Below the pieces are notes generated by a model. The model did no database searches, was not told the origin of the DNA, and saw only the letters and a program-made list of their open reading frames with translations. A DNA stretch of 64,000 bases from Nocardia asteroides (GTDB taxonomy: Bacteria > Actinomycetota > Actinomycetes > Mycobacteriales > Mycobacteriaceae): the NCBI GenBank assembly GCA_019930625.1, contig CP082844.1, positions 6,262,001-6,326,000 of the forward strand. The letters are read 5' to 3'. Shown piece by piece: positions 45,159 through 52,910 of this stretch. The translations under genes and the position numbers were made by a program. Each line of letters begins with the position of its first letter. The stretch's first letter is position 1.

Positions 45159-47036
45159 ATGCCGAGAATCACCCAATTCATCGCCGGGCTCACCACCTGT
45201 CTGATCGGCGCGGCACTCGCCGCGCCCGGTGCGGCGGCCCAGCCGGACCGCACCGAACAGCCACCGCGGTACGCCCCGACCATGTTGATCCTGGATGCCT
45301 CCGGCTCGATGCTGCGGCCGGATCCGGCGGGCACCATGATGGACGCCGCCAAGAACGCCGTCCGCACCTTCGTCGGGTCCGCCCCCGCCGAGTCGAAGGT
45401 CGGGCTCGTGGCATACGGCACGAGCACCGGGAACGCGGAGTCGGACAAGGCCGCCGGATGCCGGGACGTCCACCTGCTGCGGAGGGCCGACCCGCTCGAC
45501 AAGGTCGCGCTGACCGCCGCCGTCGACGGCATCCGGGCGCGTGGCTGGACGCCCATGGGCCCCGCGCTGCGTACGGCCGCCGACGCTCTGCCCGGCTCCG
45601 GTCCGCGCTCGATCGTGCTGGTCTCCGACGGCGAGGACACCTGCGCCCCACCTGACGCGTGCGAAGTGGCGCGGGAAGTGAAGCAGCGCGGGATCGATCT
45701 GGTCGTGCACGCGATCGGGTTCGCGGTGGACGCCGCCGCCCGATCCCAGCTGACCTGCATGGCGCAGGCCACCGGCGGCACCTACACCGATGCCGCCGAC
45801 GGGCGGGCACTGGAGCGGGTCCTGCCGCGCGTGAGCGCCGCGGCCCTGCGCAACTACCGCGCCGCGGGAACGCCCATCACGGGCACGAGCAGTCACGAGA
45901 CCGCACCGATCGCCGCGCCCGGCCAGTACCTCGACACCATCGGACAGCGCGAGAAGCGGTACTGGTCGGTGGACGTGCCCGCGGGCGCGACCGCCTATTT
46001 CAGTGGCACGGTGTCGTTTCCCCGCCTCCGGGACGTCTCCGCCACCGACGACATGAACACACTGCAACTACGCGTCTACGGCGCGAACGGTCAGGACTGC
46101 CACGTCTTCGAATCCGAGCTGACCACCAAATCCAGTGACGGCGTGGCGCTCACCATCGCCAAAGCCTTCGACGGCGCGACCAAGGAGCGCGGCGGCAGCG
46201 ACGACTGCCGCGGCGGCGGCCGCTATTCCTTCGCGCTGACCTGGGACAAGGTTTCCGCCGGAGTACCGGAGCGTTTGCCGATCGAACTGCTGGTGGGCAT
46301 CGAGCCTGCCGCGGCCGCCGCGGGCACAGCACCCACGACGACGCCGACCGCGTTCACCGAGCCGACCGGAGCGGACACCCCCGTGCCCGGCGGCGGATCG
46401 TTCAACGTGGCCGCGCCGCTGACGGGTAGCGGCCGCTACAGCGACACCCTGAGGCAAGGCGAGTTCGTGTTCTACCGTGTCCGGCTGGACTGGGGCCAGG
46501 GCCTGGCCTACCGGGTGCGCTTCGGCGGCAACGGCGGGCGCGGGCTGGGCAACCTGTCCAATATCAACACCACGCTCTACAACCCGATCCGCCAGGAGAT
46601 CGGCTCCGACTTCGCCGCCTACACCGGCACCGACCAGGTGTTGCCGAACCAGGACCCGATGGCGACGGTTCCGATCCGCTACGCCAACCGGACCGCGGGC
46701 GACAGCAAGGCGCGCAGGCAGGCGGTGCCGGGCTGGTACTACATCGCGGTGAAGCTCGGCTCCACCTTCGAGGAGGGCGACGCGGCGCCGGTGCCGATCC
46801 GGCTGGATCTGAGCGTCACCGGCCATCGGGAACCAGGGCCGACGTACTCCTCCGGCGTCGCCGATGGCGTCTTCGGGGAGAAGGCCGATACGCAGCGGGT
46901 CGCGCAGCGCACGGAGGCGGCGGGCGCGGACTCCGGGCCGAGAAGCCGATGGCCTCTGTTCGCGGGACTCGGCGCGACCGCCGTCGTCGTGGTCGGCGTC
47001 ATCGCGGGTGTGGTGGCGCTGCGCAGACGCGATTAG
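45159..47036 (+). CDS. Secreted, C-terminally anchored VWA-domain protein
   Basis: 625 residues: signal peptide (residues 1-27, cleaved after AAA), VWA domain (about 35-225) with MIDAS LDASGSM and a SDGEDTC loop, then two jelly-roll-like regions rich in Gly and Ser, a Pro/Thr linker (about 385-405), and a C-terminal transmembrane helix followed by RRRD, typical of a cell-envelope anchor. It probably binds a protein partner at the cell surface. No lipobox. The ATG at 45159 follows GACGAGGA; 15 extra in-frame residues upstream are not signal-like. Confidence 0.78.
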   Translation: MPRITQFIAGLTTCLIGAALAAPGAAAQPDRTEQPPRYAPTMLILDASGSMLRPDPAGTMMDAAKNAVRTFVGSAPAESKVGLVAYGTSTGNAESDKAAGCRDVHLLRRADPLDKVALTAAVDGIRARGWTPMGPALRTAADALPGSGPRSIVLVSDGEDTCAPPDACEVAREVKQRGIDLVVHAIGFAVDAAARSQLTCMAQATGGTYTDAADGRALERVLPRVSAAALRNYRAAGTPITGTSSHETAPIAAPGQYLDTIGQREKRYWSVDVPAGATAYFSGTVSFPRLRDVSATDDMNTLQLRVYGANGQDCHVFESELTTKSSDGVALTIAKAFDGATKERGGSDDCRGGGRYSFALTWDKVSAGVPERLPIELLVGIEPAAAAAGTAPTTTPTAFTEPTGADTPVPGGGSFNVAAPLTGSGRYSDTLRQGEFVFYRVRLDWGQGLAYRVRFGGNGGRGLGNLSNINTTLYNPIRQEIGSDFAAYTGTDQVLPNQDPMATVPIRYANRTAGDSKARRQAVPGWYYIAVKLGSTFEEGDAAPVPIRLDLSVTGHREPGPTYSSGVADGVFGEKADTQRVAQRTEAAGADSGPRSRWPLFAGLGATAVVVVGVIAGVVALRRRD

Positions 47037-47196
47037 TGTGCTGAGTTGTCGATTCGCATTTCTATTATCGGCCGTGGCGGTGCCCAGCCCGAATTCATAC
47101 AGGCCTGCCCTGCCTGAGCCGATCCGACGAGTCAGCCCCGTCCGGGTGTCTGCCGCCCGGTGCGGGCTCGGAAATACTCACCAGGAGACACCCTCA

Positions 47197-48051
47197 ATGA
47201 GCACACGGCATCGCTGGATCACCGTCGACGGCATCGAAACTTTCTATCGAGAAGCGGGCCCCGCCGACGGCCCGATCGTCCTACTGCCCCACGGCTACCC
47301 CTCGTCGTCATTCGAATTCCGCGACCTGATGCCCGCACTCGCCGATCGTTGGCGGACGATCGCACCGGATCTGCCCGGCTTCGGCTACAGCGATGCCCCG
47401 GCGAACTTCGCCTATACCTTCGACAGCTACTCGGTGTACCTGCGCCGCTTCGTCGAGACGCTCGACCTCACCGAATACGTGATCTACCTCCACGACTACG
47501 GCTCCCAGTTCGGACTGCGTCTGGCGATCGACGCACCCGAACGAGTCCGCGGCCTCATCGTTCAGAACGGCGATATCTACGAAGACGAACACGGACCGAA
47601 ATACGCACCTCTCAAGCAGTTCTGGAACGATCCCACCGAGCAGGGCCGGACCGACCTCGCGGCAGCGGTCAGCGAAGCGGGCTTCCGGGGCGAGTTCCTC
47701 GGAGAGTTACCCGACCATCTCGCCGATCGGGTGAGCCCGGACCTCTGGAAACTCGCGTGGTCGGTGACGAGCCCACCGCAACGGCAGGCCAACCTCGTGA
47801 ATCTCCTCGCCGACCAACGCCATACCGTCGCTTGGTTCCCTATCCAACAGGCCTACCTGCGCGAGCATCGCCCACCGACCTTGATCATCTGGGGCCGCAA
47901 CGACGGCTACATGCCCGAACCAGCTGCCCGCGCCTACCACCGCGACCACCCCGATGCCGAACTCCACGTCTTCGACGGTGGCCATTGGCTGCTCGAAACG
48001 CACCTCGACGAGGTCGTCCCACTGATCCGCGATTTCCTCGACCGGTTGTAG
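47197..48051 (+). CDS. Alpha/beta hydrolase, epoxide hydrolase / haloalkane dehalogenase type
   Basis: 284 residues. The oxyanion HGYP is at 32-35, the nucleophile is Asp 100 in LHDYGS (an Asp instead of Ser, as in epoxide hydrolases and dehalogenases), the acid is in GRNDGY near 235 and the His in GGHWLLE near 262. It hydrolyses an epoxide or carbon-halogen bond via a covalent ester. Codon use has more A/T at third positions than neighbouring genes, hinting at transfer. The ATG follows CAGGAG. It is a single-gene unit. Confidence 0.85.
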   Translation: MSTRHRWITVDGIETFYREAGPADGPIVLLPHGYPSSSFEFRDLMPALADRWRTIAPDLPGFGYSDAPANFAYTFDSYSVYLRRFVETLDLTEYVIYLHDYGSQFGLRLAIDAPERVRGLIVQNGDIYEDEHGPKYAPLKQFWNDPTEQGRTDLAAAVSEAGFRGEFLGELPDHLADRVSPDLWKLAWSVTSPPQRQANLVNLLADQRHTVAWFPIQQAYLREHRPPTLIIWGRNDGYMPEPAARAYHRDHPDAELHVFDGGHWLLETHLDEVVPLIRDFLDRL

Positions 48052-48060
48052 GTGATGTTG

Positions 48061-48219
48061 TCAGGCGAATCTCGCTAGATAGTCAGCAGCCCACAAGGTG
48101 TACTGGCGGTGCATGCCGCGTAGTGTCCGAAGTAGGCCGGTACGCACGTGCGCGATCGCGCGCGTAGAAAAACGAGGGGCATCGCCACGTTCACGATCAT
48201 TGATGACACCGGTTGACAT
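48061..48219 (-). CDS. Putative 52-residue basic small protein, atypical codon use
   Basis: The ATG at 48219 has a GGGAG site five bases upstream. The product is 52 residues: a charged start MSTGVINDRERGDAP then a basic amphipathic helix (TRAIAHVRTGLLRTLRGMHR) and an aromatic end. GC at third positions is about 55 percent versus roughly 90 in most of the window, with frequent CGT, CTA and TTT. This suggests recent acquisition. It converges with the hydrolase gene and lies downstream of the MarR-GNAT gene on the same strand. No homologue known to me. Confidence 0.4.
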   Translation of the reverse strand: MSTGVINDRERGDAPRFSTRAIAHVRTGLLRTLRGMHRQYTLWAADYLARFA

Positions 48220-48345
48220 TTTCACTCCCGTCGGCTGTCCGAGTTGGGAATCTACGCACTCTTCCACGAATCCGGCCTTGTGGCCGTAGCAGCAGTGACC
48301 CGACATCCCGGCCGGAAGTCAAGCAACCACCCGTACCAACACTCA

Positions 48346-49245
48346 TCAGCCGGATATCGTTGTGATGATTCGTTTCTCGAACCAGTGATGAGCGTATGGC
48401 TCGTCATTGAAGGCGGCGGTTTCCGTGAAGCCGCAGGAGCGGTAGAGGTTGATGGCGGGAGTCAAGGCCTTATTGGTGTCCAGGAGGAGCGTGCTGTGCC
48501 CGAGTCGGGCGGCCCGCGCTTCGAGTTCGGCGAGAAATCTGCGGGCGAGGCCGAGATTGCGAACATGGGGAGCTACCCACATTCGTTTGATTTCCGGTGG
48601 CGTGCAGGGCGGCAGTTTCAGTCCGGCACAACCGACGGGTTGACCGTGGAGGCGAGCGATCAAGAGCAGGCCGTGCGGAGCCGCTAGTTCATTCGCGTCG
48701 GGCAGCAGGCTTTTGGCAGGATCGAATCCGGTATCGAAGAGTTCCCGCATTTCGGCGTAGTAGGACTGCAAGCAGTATTCGGCGTCGGGGTGATCGGGAG
48801 CGACGGTGTCGAAGGTGACCATGGTAGCGGTCAGCAGTCGGCCCACTTCCTCCATTGCCGTCACAAGTCGGTCACGCTGGGCGGGGTTGAGCGGCTCGAG
48901 CAGACGGCCCGCCAGCTCGTCGCTGCGTTGATCGAGAAGATCACGTTCGATCCGGCCGATGGGGGTAAGTCGCACAGTGCGGACTCGTCGGTCATCGGCT
49001 TGCGGTTCGACGGTGATCAGGCCATCGGCCTGCATGGAGCGCAGCAGCCGGCTCATGTAGCCGGAGTCCAGGCCGAGCCGTTGCCGCAACCAACGCACGT
49101 CACGCCCTGGTTCGTCGATCTCCCAGAGCAGTCTCGCCTCTCCGATGGGTCGGTCCATACCCAGGTAATCGTCTTGGAGTACGCCGACCCGCTCGGTGAC
49201 GATGCGGTTGAACTGACGCACCTGGTCGATCTGCCCCTTGTTCAT
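48346..49245 (-). CDS. MarR-type regulator fused to a GNAT N-acetyltransferase
   Basis: 299 residues. The N-terminal half is a MarR winged helix (about 1-145; VRWLRQRLGLDSGYMSRLLRS is the recognition region). The C-terminal half is a GNAT domain (about 150-299) with the acetyl-CoA loop RNLGLARRFLAELE and the family end NLYRSCGFTE. Such fusions are known in bacteria and may couple acetylation to self-regulation. Start at the ATG 49245, with a -10 box TAAGGT seven bases upstream and an overlapping palindrome, so the mRNA is probably leaderless and autoregulated. Confidence 0.85.
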   Translation of the reverse strand: MNKGQIDQVRQFNRIVTERVGVLQDDYLGMDRPIGEARLLWEIDEPGRDVRWLRQRLGLDSGYMSRLLRSMQADGLITVEPQADDRRVRTVRLTPIGRIERDLLDQRSDELAGRLLEPLNPAQRDRLVTAMEEVGRLLTATMVTFDTVAPDHPDAEYCLQSYYAEMRELFDTGFDPAKSLLPDANELAAPHGLLLIARLHGQPVGCAGLKLPPCTPPEIKRMWVAPHVRNLGLARRFLAELEARAARLGHSTLLLDTNKALTPAINLYRSCGFTETAAFNDEPYAHHWFEKRIITTISG

Positions 49246-49249
49246 TTAC

Positions 49250-49263
49250 CTGACCTTAGTCAG
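49250..49263 (-). promoter_or_regulatory. Palindrome over the MarR-GNAT promoter
   Basis: CTGAC-CTTA-GTCAG. It overlaps the -10 box TAAGGT of the minus strand (49253-49258), which lies seven bases before the ATG. MarR-type operators have this size, so autorepression is likely. Confidence 0.6.
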
Positions 49264-49553
49264 ATACTTCAGTCCTTGCCAAGTGGCCTCCAGCTGACTC
49301 CCCTGCTGCAGATGACGAGGTGCAGATCAGGTGTGCATCGATAGAACAGCACGGTCTGTCCCTAGGGTTTCGATGGCCCGATACCCCCTAGAGCCGGTTG
49401 AAGCAGCCCGCGTCCACGGCAGGTGCGTCGCAGGCGGCGCGCAGCCGGTGATCCGTGACGGTGGCGGCATGCCGCGGATCGGACTGTGGGTGTCGGACGG
49501 CATCTGTCGTGGATTGTGGCTTGCCGACAACGCCCGGCGGCACGGTCGATGCG
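49264..49553. other. Gap without a supported gene
   Basis: Short open frames occur on both strands but lack ribosome-binding sites and recognisable products. Nothing else stands out. Confidence 0.5.
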
Positions 49554-50423
49554 TCACCGGGTGTGCTCGATCCCCAGTTTCCCGGCCAACCGGGTGAGGT
49601 AGGCCCGCACGTCCTCCACCGGACGGTCGGGCAACCCGAAAACCGCTTCGGTGACGCCGGATTCGGCCCAGCGCGTCAATTGCTCGGCGTCGTAGCGACC
49701 GGCCAGCGCGACGACGTCGGGCCTGCCTGCGCGGTCGTGCTCGTCCCAGATCCGCCGCAACGAAGCGATTTTCTCGTCCAGGCCGTCCTCGGTCGGCGTG
49801 GTGATCCAGCCATCGGCGTGTTTCGCCAGCCAGGTGAAGTTCTTCTCGGTGCCCGCCGCACCGAGCAGGACCGGAATGCGCTTCTGCACCGGCTTCGGCC
49901 AGGACCAGCTCGCGCCGAAGGTGACGAACTCGCCGTCGAAGCCGGCCTCCTCCTCGGTCCACAGCACCCGCATGGCCTCCAGATGCTCGCGCAGCACGGT
50001 CCTGCGCTTGCCCGCGGGAACACCGTGATGGGCGAGTTCGTCGGTATTCCAGCCGAATCCGACGCCGAGGCTGACCCGGCCGCCGGACAGGTGGTCCAGC
50101 GAGGCGATGGTCTTGGCCAGCGTGATCGGATGGTGTTCCGCGGGCAGCGCCACCGCGGTGGACAGCCCGATGCGCTCGGTCACCGACGCGGCGGTTCCGA
50201 GCGCGACCCACGGGTCGAGGGTGCGCAGATAGCGATCGTCGGGCAGGCTCGCGTCGCCGGTGCGCGGGTGCGCCGCCGCACGGACCACCGGGATATGTGT
50301 GTGCTCGGGCACATAGAACGTGTCGAACCCGGCACGCTCCGCGGCCAGCGCCGCATCCGCGGGGGTGATCCCCCGATCGCTGGTGAACAACACGATTCCG
50401 TACCGCACCGTACGCGCTCCCAT
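49554..50423 (-). CDS. LLM-class F420-dependent oxidoreductase
   Basis: 289 residues of the luciferase-like TIM-barrel family: YGIVLFTSDRGITPADAALAAE, then DPWVALGTAASVTERIGLST, LAKTIASLDHLSGGRVSLGVGFGW and LLGAAGTEKNF. Such enzymes use the deazaflavin F420 in actinobacteria for hydride transfer to varied substrates. The ATG at 50423 is chosen by homology; the frame runs further upstream without support. A KstR-type box (50433-50446) lies directly upstream, suggesting a role in steroid breakdown. The divergent gene is a ThrE-type exporter. Confidence 0.88.
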   Translation of the reverse strand: MGARTVRYGIVLFTSDRGITPADAALAAERAGFDTFYVPEHTHIPVVRAAAHPRTGDASLPDDRYLRTLDPWVALGTAASVTERIGLSTAVALPAEHHPITLAKTIASLDHLSGGRVSLGVGFGWNTDELAHHGVPAGKRRTVLREHLEAMRVLWTEEEAGFDGEFVTFGASWSWPKPVQKRIPVLLGAAGTEKNFTWLAKHADGWITTPTEDGLDEKIASLRRIWDEHDRAGRPDVVALAGRYDAEQLTRWAESGVTEAVFGLPDRPVEDVRAYLTRLAGKLGIEHTR

Positions 50424-50432
50424 CGCTGAAAC

Positions 50433-50446
50433 TAGAACAAGTTCTA
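50433..50446 (-). promoter_or_regulatory. KstR-type operator (TAGAAC-AA-GTTCTA)
   Basis: A perfect 14-bp dyad that fits the published KstR consensus TnnAACnnGTTnnA, the site of the cholesterol-catabolism repressor. It begins ten bases upstream of the LLM oxidoreductase start, where repression would be effective. Confidence 0.75.
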
Positions 50447-50533
50447 CCACGATTCGCCGTTCCGACCAAGGGCGCAGCGCGACCGGCCCGCCCGCCCGCG
50501 ACCCGCACGGATGCCAAGGGCACGCCGGATGAC

Positions 50534-50539
50534 TAGGTT
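50534..50539 (+). promoter_or_regulatory. -10 box of the ThrE gene (leaderless)
   Basis: TAGGTT followed by seven bases and the ATG at 50547. It supports this start over the ATG at 50529 that would lie upstream of the -10 box. Confidence 0.5.
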
Positions 50540-50546
50540 CGCCTCC

Positions 50547-52067
50547 ATGAGTCCTGACGCATCTTCCGTAGGCGATGTGACCACCGGACGGGTGGATCAC
50601 CTCGGCTGGCGTCGCGGGCTTCGCCTGCGGCGCGCCCGGCCGATTCCCGTCGTCAGCCAGGCCGTGGGTTTGCTGGTCGCGGACCGGCAGGCGACCGCGG
50701 ACACCATCGTCACCGCGCCGACGCCGTTGCAGCCGATCGATCTCACCGACGACGCCCGGGTCACCGAAGTCCTCGATCTCGCCGTCCGGGTCGGCGAGGT
50801 GGTGCTGTCCTCCGGCACCGGCGTGGTGGACACGACCAACGCGGTGCGCTTCATCGCCGCCACCTACGGGCTGTCACGCTGCAGCATCGACGTCACCTAC
50901 GACGCCATTCGTATCTGGGCCGACCGCGGGCCCGCGCTGCCACCGGCCAGCACCATGCGGATCGTGCACTACCGCGCCCTGGATTTCACCAGGCTCGCCG
51001 CCGTGGACCGCCTGACCCGCCGCATCCGCAACGAAGTGGTCCCGCCGGGCGAGGCTCGCGCCGCGCTCGACGCGATCACGCAGGCGCCGCACCCCTACCA
51101 CCGGTGGACCGCCACCGCCGCGTGGTCGCTGATGGCGGCGGCGATCGCCGCGCTGCTCGGCGGCGGTGCCGTGGTGGCCGCGGTCAGCTTCGCGACCACC
51201 GCGGCGATCGACCGCACCAATCGCGTCCTCAATCGCTATGGTCTGCCGTTCTTCTTCCAGCACATGGTCGGCGGCGCCATCGCGGCGATCCCGGCCATCG
51301 TGCTGGCGGGCCTGGCCGCGCGCCTGCGGATCGATGTCGACCCGACCCTGATCATCGCGGCGGGGATCACCGTGCTGCTCAGTGGGTTACAGCTGGTCGG
51401 CTCGGTGCAGGACGCGATAACCGGCGCACCCATCACCGCGACGGCCCGCATGCTCGAGGTGATGATGATGACCGGCGGCATCATCGCGGGCATCGCGCTC
51501 ACCCTGCGCATCGCTGACCTGCTCGACGCCACCGTGCCGCCGGTGTACCTGACTTCCGCCGGCGACATCACCGACCTGCCGGTGAAGATCGTGGCCGGCG
51601 CGGTGGCGGCGTTGGCGTTCGCGCTCGCCTGCTACGCCGAACGCCGGGCCCTCGCCGCGGCCGCGGGCAGTGGCGCGGCAGGCACCATCTGTTTCCTGCT
51701 CATCCAGCAGGCCGGGTTCGGTCCGGTGATGTCCTCCGGCGTCGCCGCGACGCTCGTCGGCCTGGCGGGTGGTCTGATGGCCCGCCGTGCGCTGACTCCC
51801 CCGCTGGTCGTCGCGGTCGCGGGCATCACGCCGCTGCTGCCGGGCCTCAAGGTCTATCGAGGGCTCTACGCACTGCTCAACGACGAACTGCTGATCGGAG
51901 CAAACCAGCTGCTGTCGGCCTTCGGCATCGGCTGCGCGCTGGCGGCAGGCGTCACCCTCGGCGAGTGGTTCGACCGCACCGTGCGCAGACCGCGGATTTT
52001 GCGCCGCTTCGGCTCGGTGCGGCGCCCGATCGTGCGGCGTCGCCGCCGGTCGGCGCCCGTGCACTGA
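50547..52067 (+). CDS. Threonine/serine exporter family protein (ThrE-like)
   Basis: 506 residues. The N-terminal soluble region (about 60-190; VGEVVLSSGTGVVDTTNAVR) is the ThrE extension with peptidase-like features, and ten hydrophobic segments follow (from about 195 to 470). The last 30 residues are strongly basic (RRPRILRRFGSVRRPIVRRR). It exports threonine and serine or related small amino acids. Start at 50547 is based on the leaderless promoter. Divergent from the LLM gene, about 120 bases apart. Confidence 0.82.
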   Translation: MSPDASSVGDVTTGRVDHLGWRRGLRLRRARPIPVVSQAVGLLVADRQATADTIVTAPTPLQPIDLTDDARVTEVLDLAVRVGEVVLSSGTGVVDTTNAVRFIAATYGLSRCSIDVTYDAIRIWADRGPALPPASTMRIVHYRALDFTRLAAVDRLTRRIRNEVVPPGEARAALDAITQAPHPYHRWTATAAWSLMAAAIAALLGGGAVVAAVSFATTAAIDRTNRVLNRYGLPFFFQHMVGGAIAAIPAIVLAGLAARLRIDVDPTLIIAAGITVLLSGLQLVGSVQDAITGAPITATARMLEVMMMTGGIIAGIALTLRIADLLDATVPPVYLTSAGDITDLPVKIVAGAVAALAFALACYAERRALAAAAGSGAAGTICFLLIQQAGFGPVMSSGVAATLVGLAGGLMARRALTPPLVVAVAGITPLLPGLKVYRGLYALLNDELLIGANQLLSAFGIGCALAAGVTLGEWFDRTVRRPRILRRFGSVRRPIVRRRRRSAPVH

Positions 52068-52174
52068 ACCGCGAGGTGCATGCGCGGCCAACGCCCGCCC
52101 GGTAACCTCATATCGAACTGGTCAGGGTGGCCTCCTTCGGCGGCGGCCCCGGTGTGAGGTGAGGTGTTTCGGAT

Positions 52175-52831
52175 ATGTCGGAAGCAGTGCCGTTCTCGAC
52201 GCAGATCCGCACCGCCACCGCGCAACAGCATGCGGAGGCGGAGAACTCCCGCTTCATGAGCGACATGCTCGGCGGATCGCTCGGCGTCGATTCGTATCAC
52301 CGCTACACCGGCCAGCTCTGGTTCATCTATCGCGCGCTCGAGGGCCGGTGGGCGACGCTGGCCGACGACCCGGTGGCCGGACCGTTCATCCGGCCCGAGC
52401 TCGCCCGCACCGCGGAACTGGAGCGCGACCTCGCACATCTCATGGGCTCCGACTGGCGTGCCGGCCTGGAACCCCTGCCCGCGACCGCGGCCTACGCCGA
52501 ACGCATCGATGAGTGCGCGCGCAATTGGCCCGCCGGGTACATCGCCCACCACTACACCCGGTACCTGGGCGATCTGTCCGGCGGACAGGTCATCCGCGGC
52601 ACTGCGGAGAAGTTGTGGGACCTGCCGCATCGCGGCGACGGCGTCCGTTTCTACGTCTTCGACGGCGTCGGCAATCCCGCGGCGTTCAAGCGGGAGTACC
52701 GCAGTCTGCTCGATGGCCTGCCGCTCGACGATCTGGAGCGCCGCCGCATGCTCGATGAGGGGCGGCGTGCCTTCGCGATGAACACCGCGCTCTTCGAGGA
52801 GCTCGCCGAGGAATTCCCCGCCGCGCAGTAG
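52175..52831 (+). CDS. Heme oxygenase (biliverdin-producing)
   Basis: 218 residues, the usual length of HmuO/HO-1-type enzymes. His 19 (in QQHAEAEN) is the likely proximal heme ligand, and HHYTRYLGDLSGGQVIRG near residue 125 is the distal helix with the GDLSGG bend. It opens heme to biliverdin, CO and iron for iron acquisition. A GGTGAGG run upstream could serve as ribosome-binding site. No DtxR/IdeR-like box was seen in front, so iron regulation is not obvious. The gene stands alone between the ThrE and nucleotidase genes. Confidence 0.93.
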   Translation: MSEAVPFSTQIRTATAQQHAEAENSRFMSDMLGGSLGVDSYHRYTGQLWFIYRALEGRWATLADDPVAGPFIRPELARTAELERDLAHLMGSDWRAGLEPLPATAAYAERIDECARNWPAGYIAHHYTRYLGDLSGGQVIRGTAEKLWDLPHRGDGVRFYVFDGVGNPAAFKREYRSLLDGLPLDDLERRRMLDEGRRAFAMNTALFEELAEEFPAAQ

Positions 52832-52910
52832 CCGGCCGAACGCATCGTGCTGGGCGGAGCGGCATTTCGGCCGTCGTGCGCGAACGACGCGGACGTGCGA
52901 CAGTCATGGC

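Noticed and set aside
49331..49597. 88-codon plus-strand ORF between MarR-GNAT and LLM genes
   Set aside because: No ribosome-binding site, and it runs into the LLM coding region on the opposite strand.
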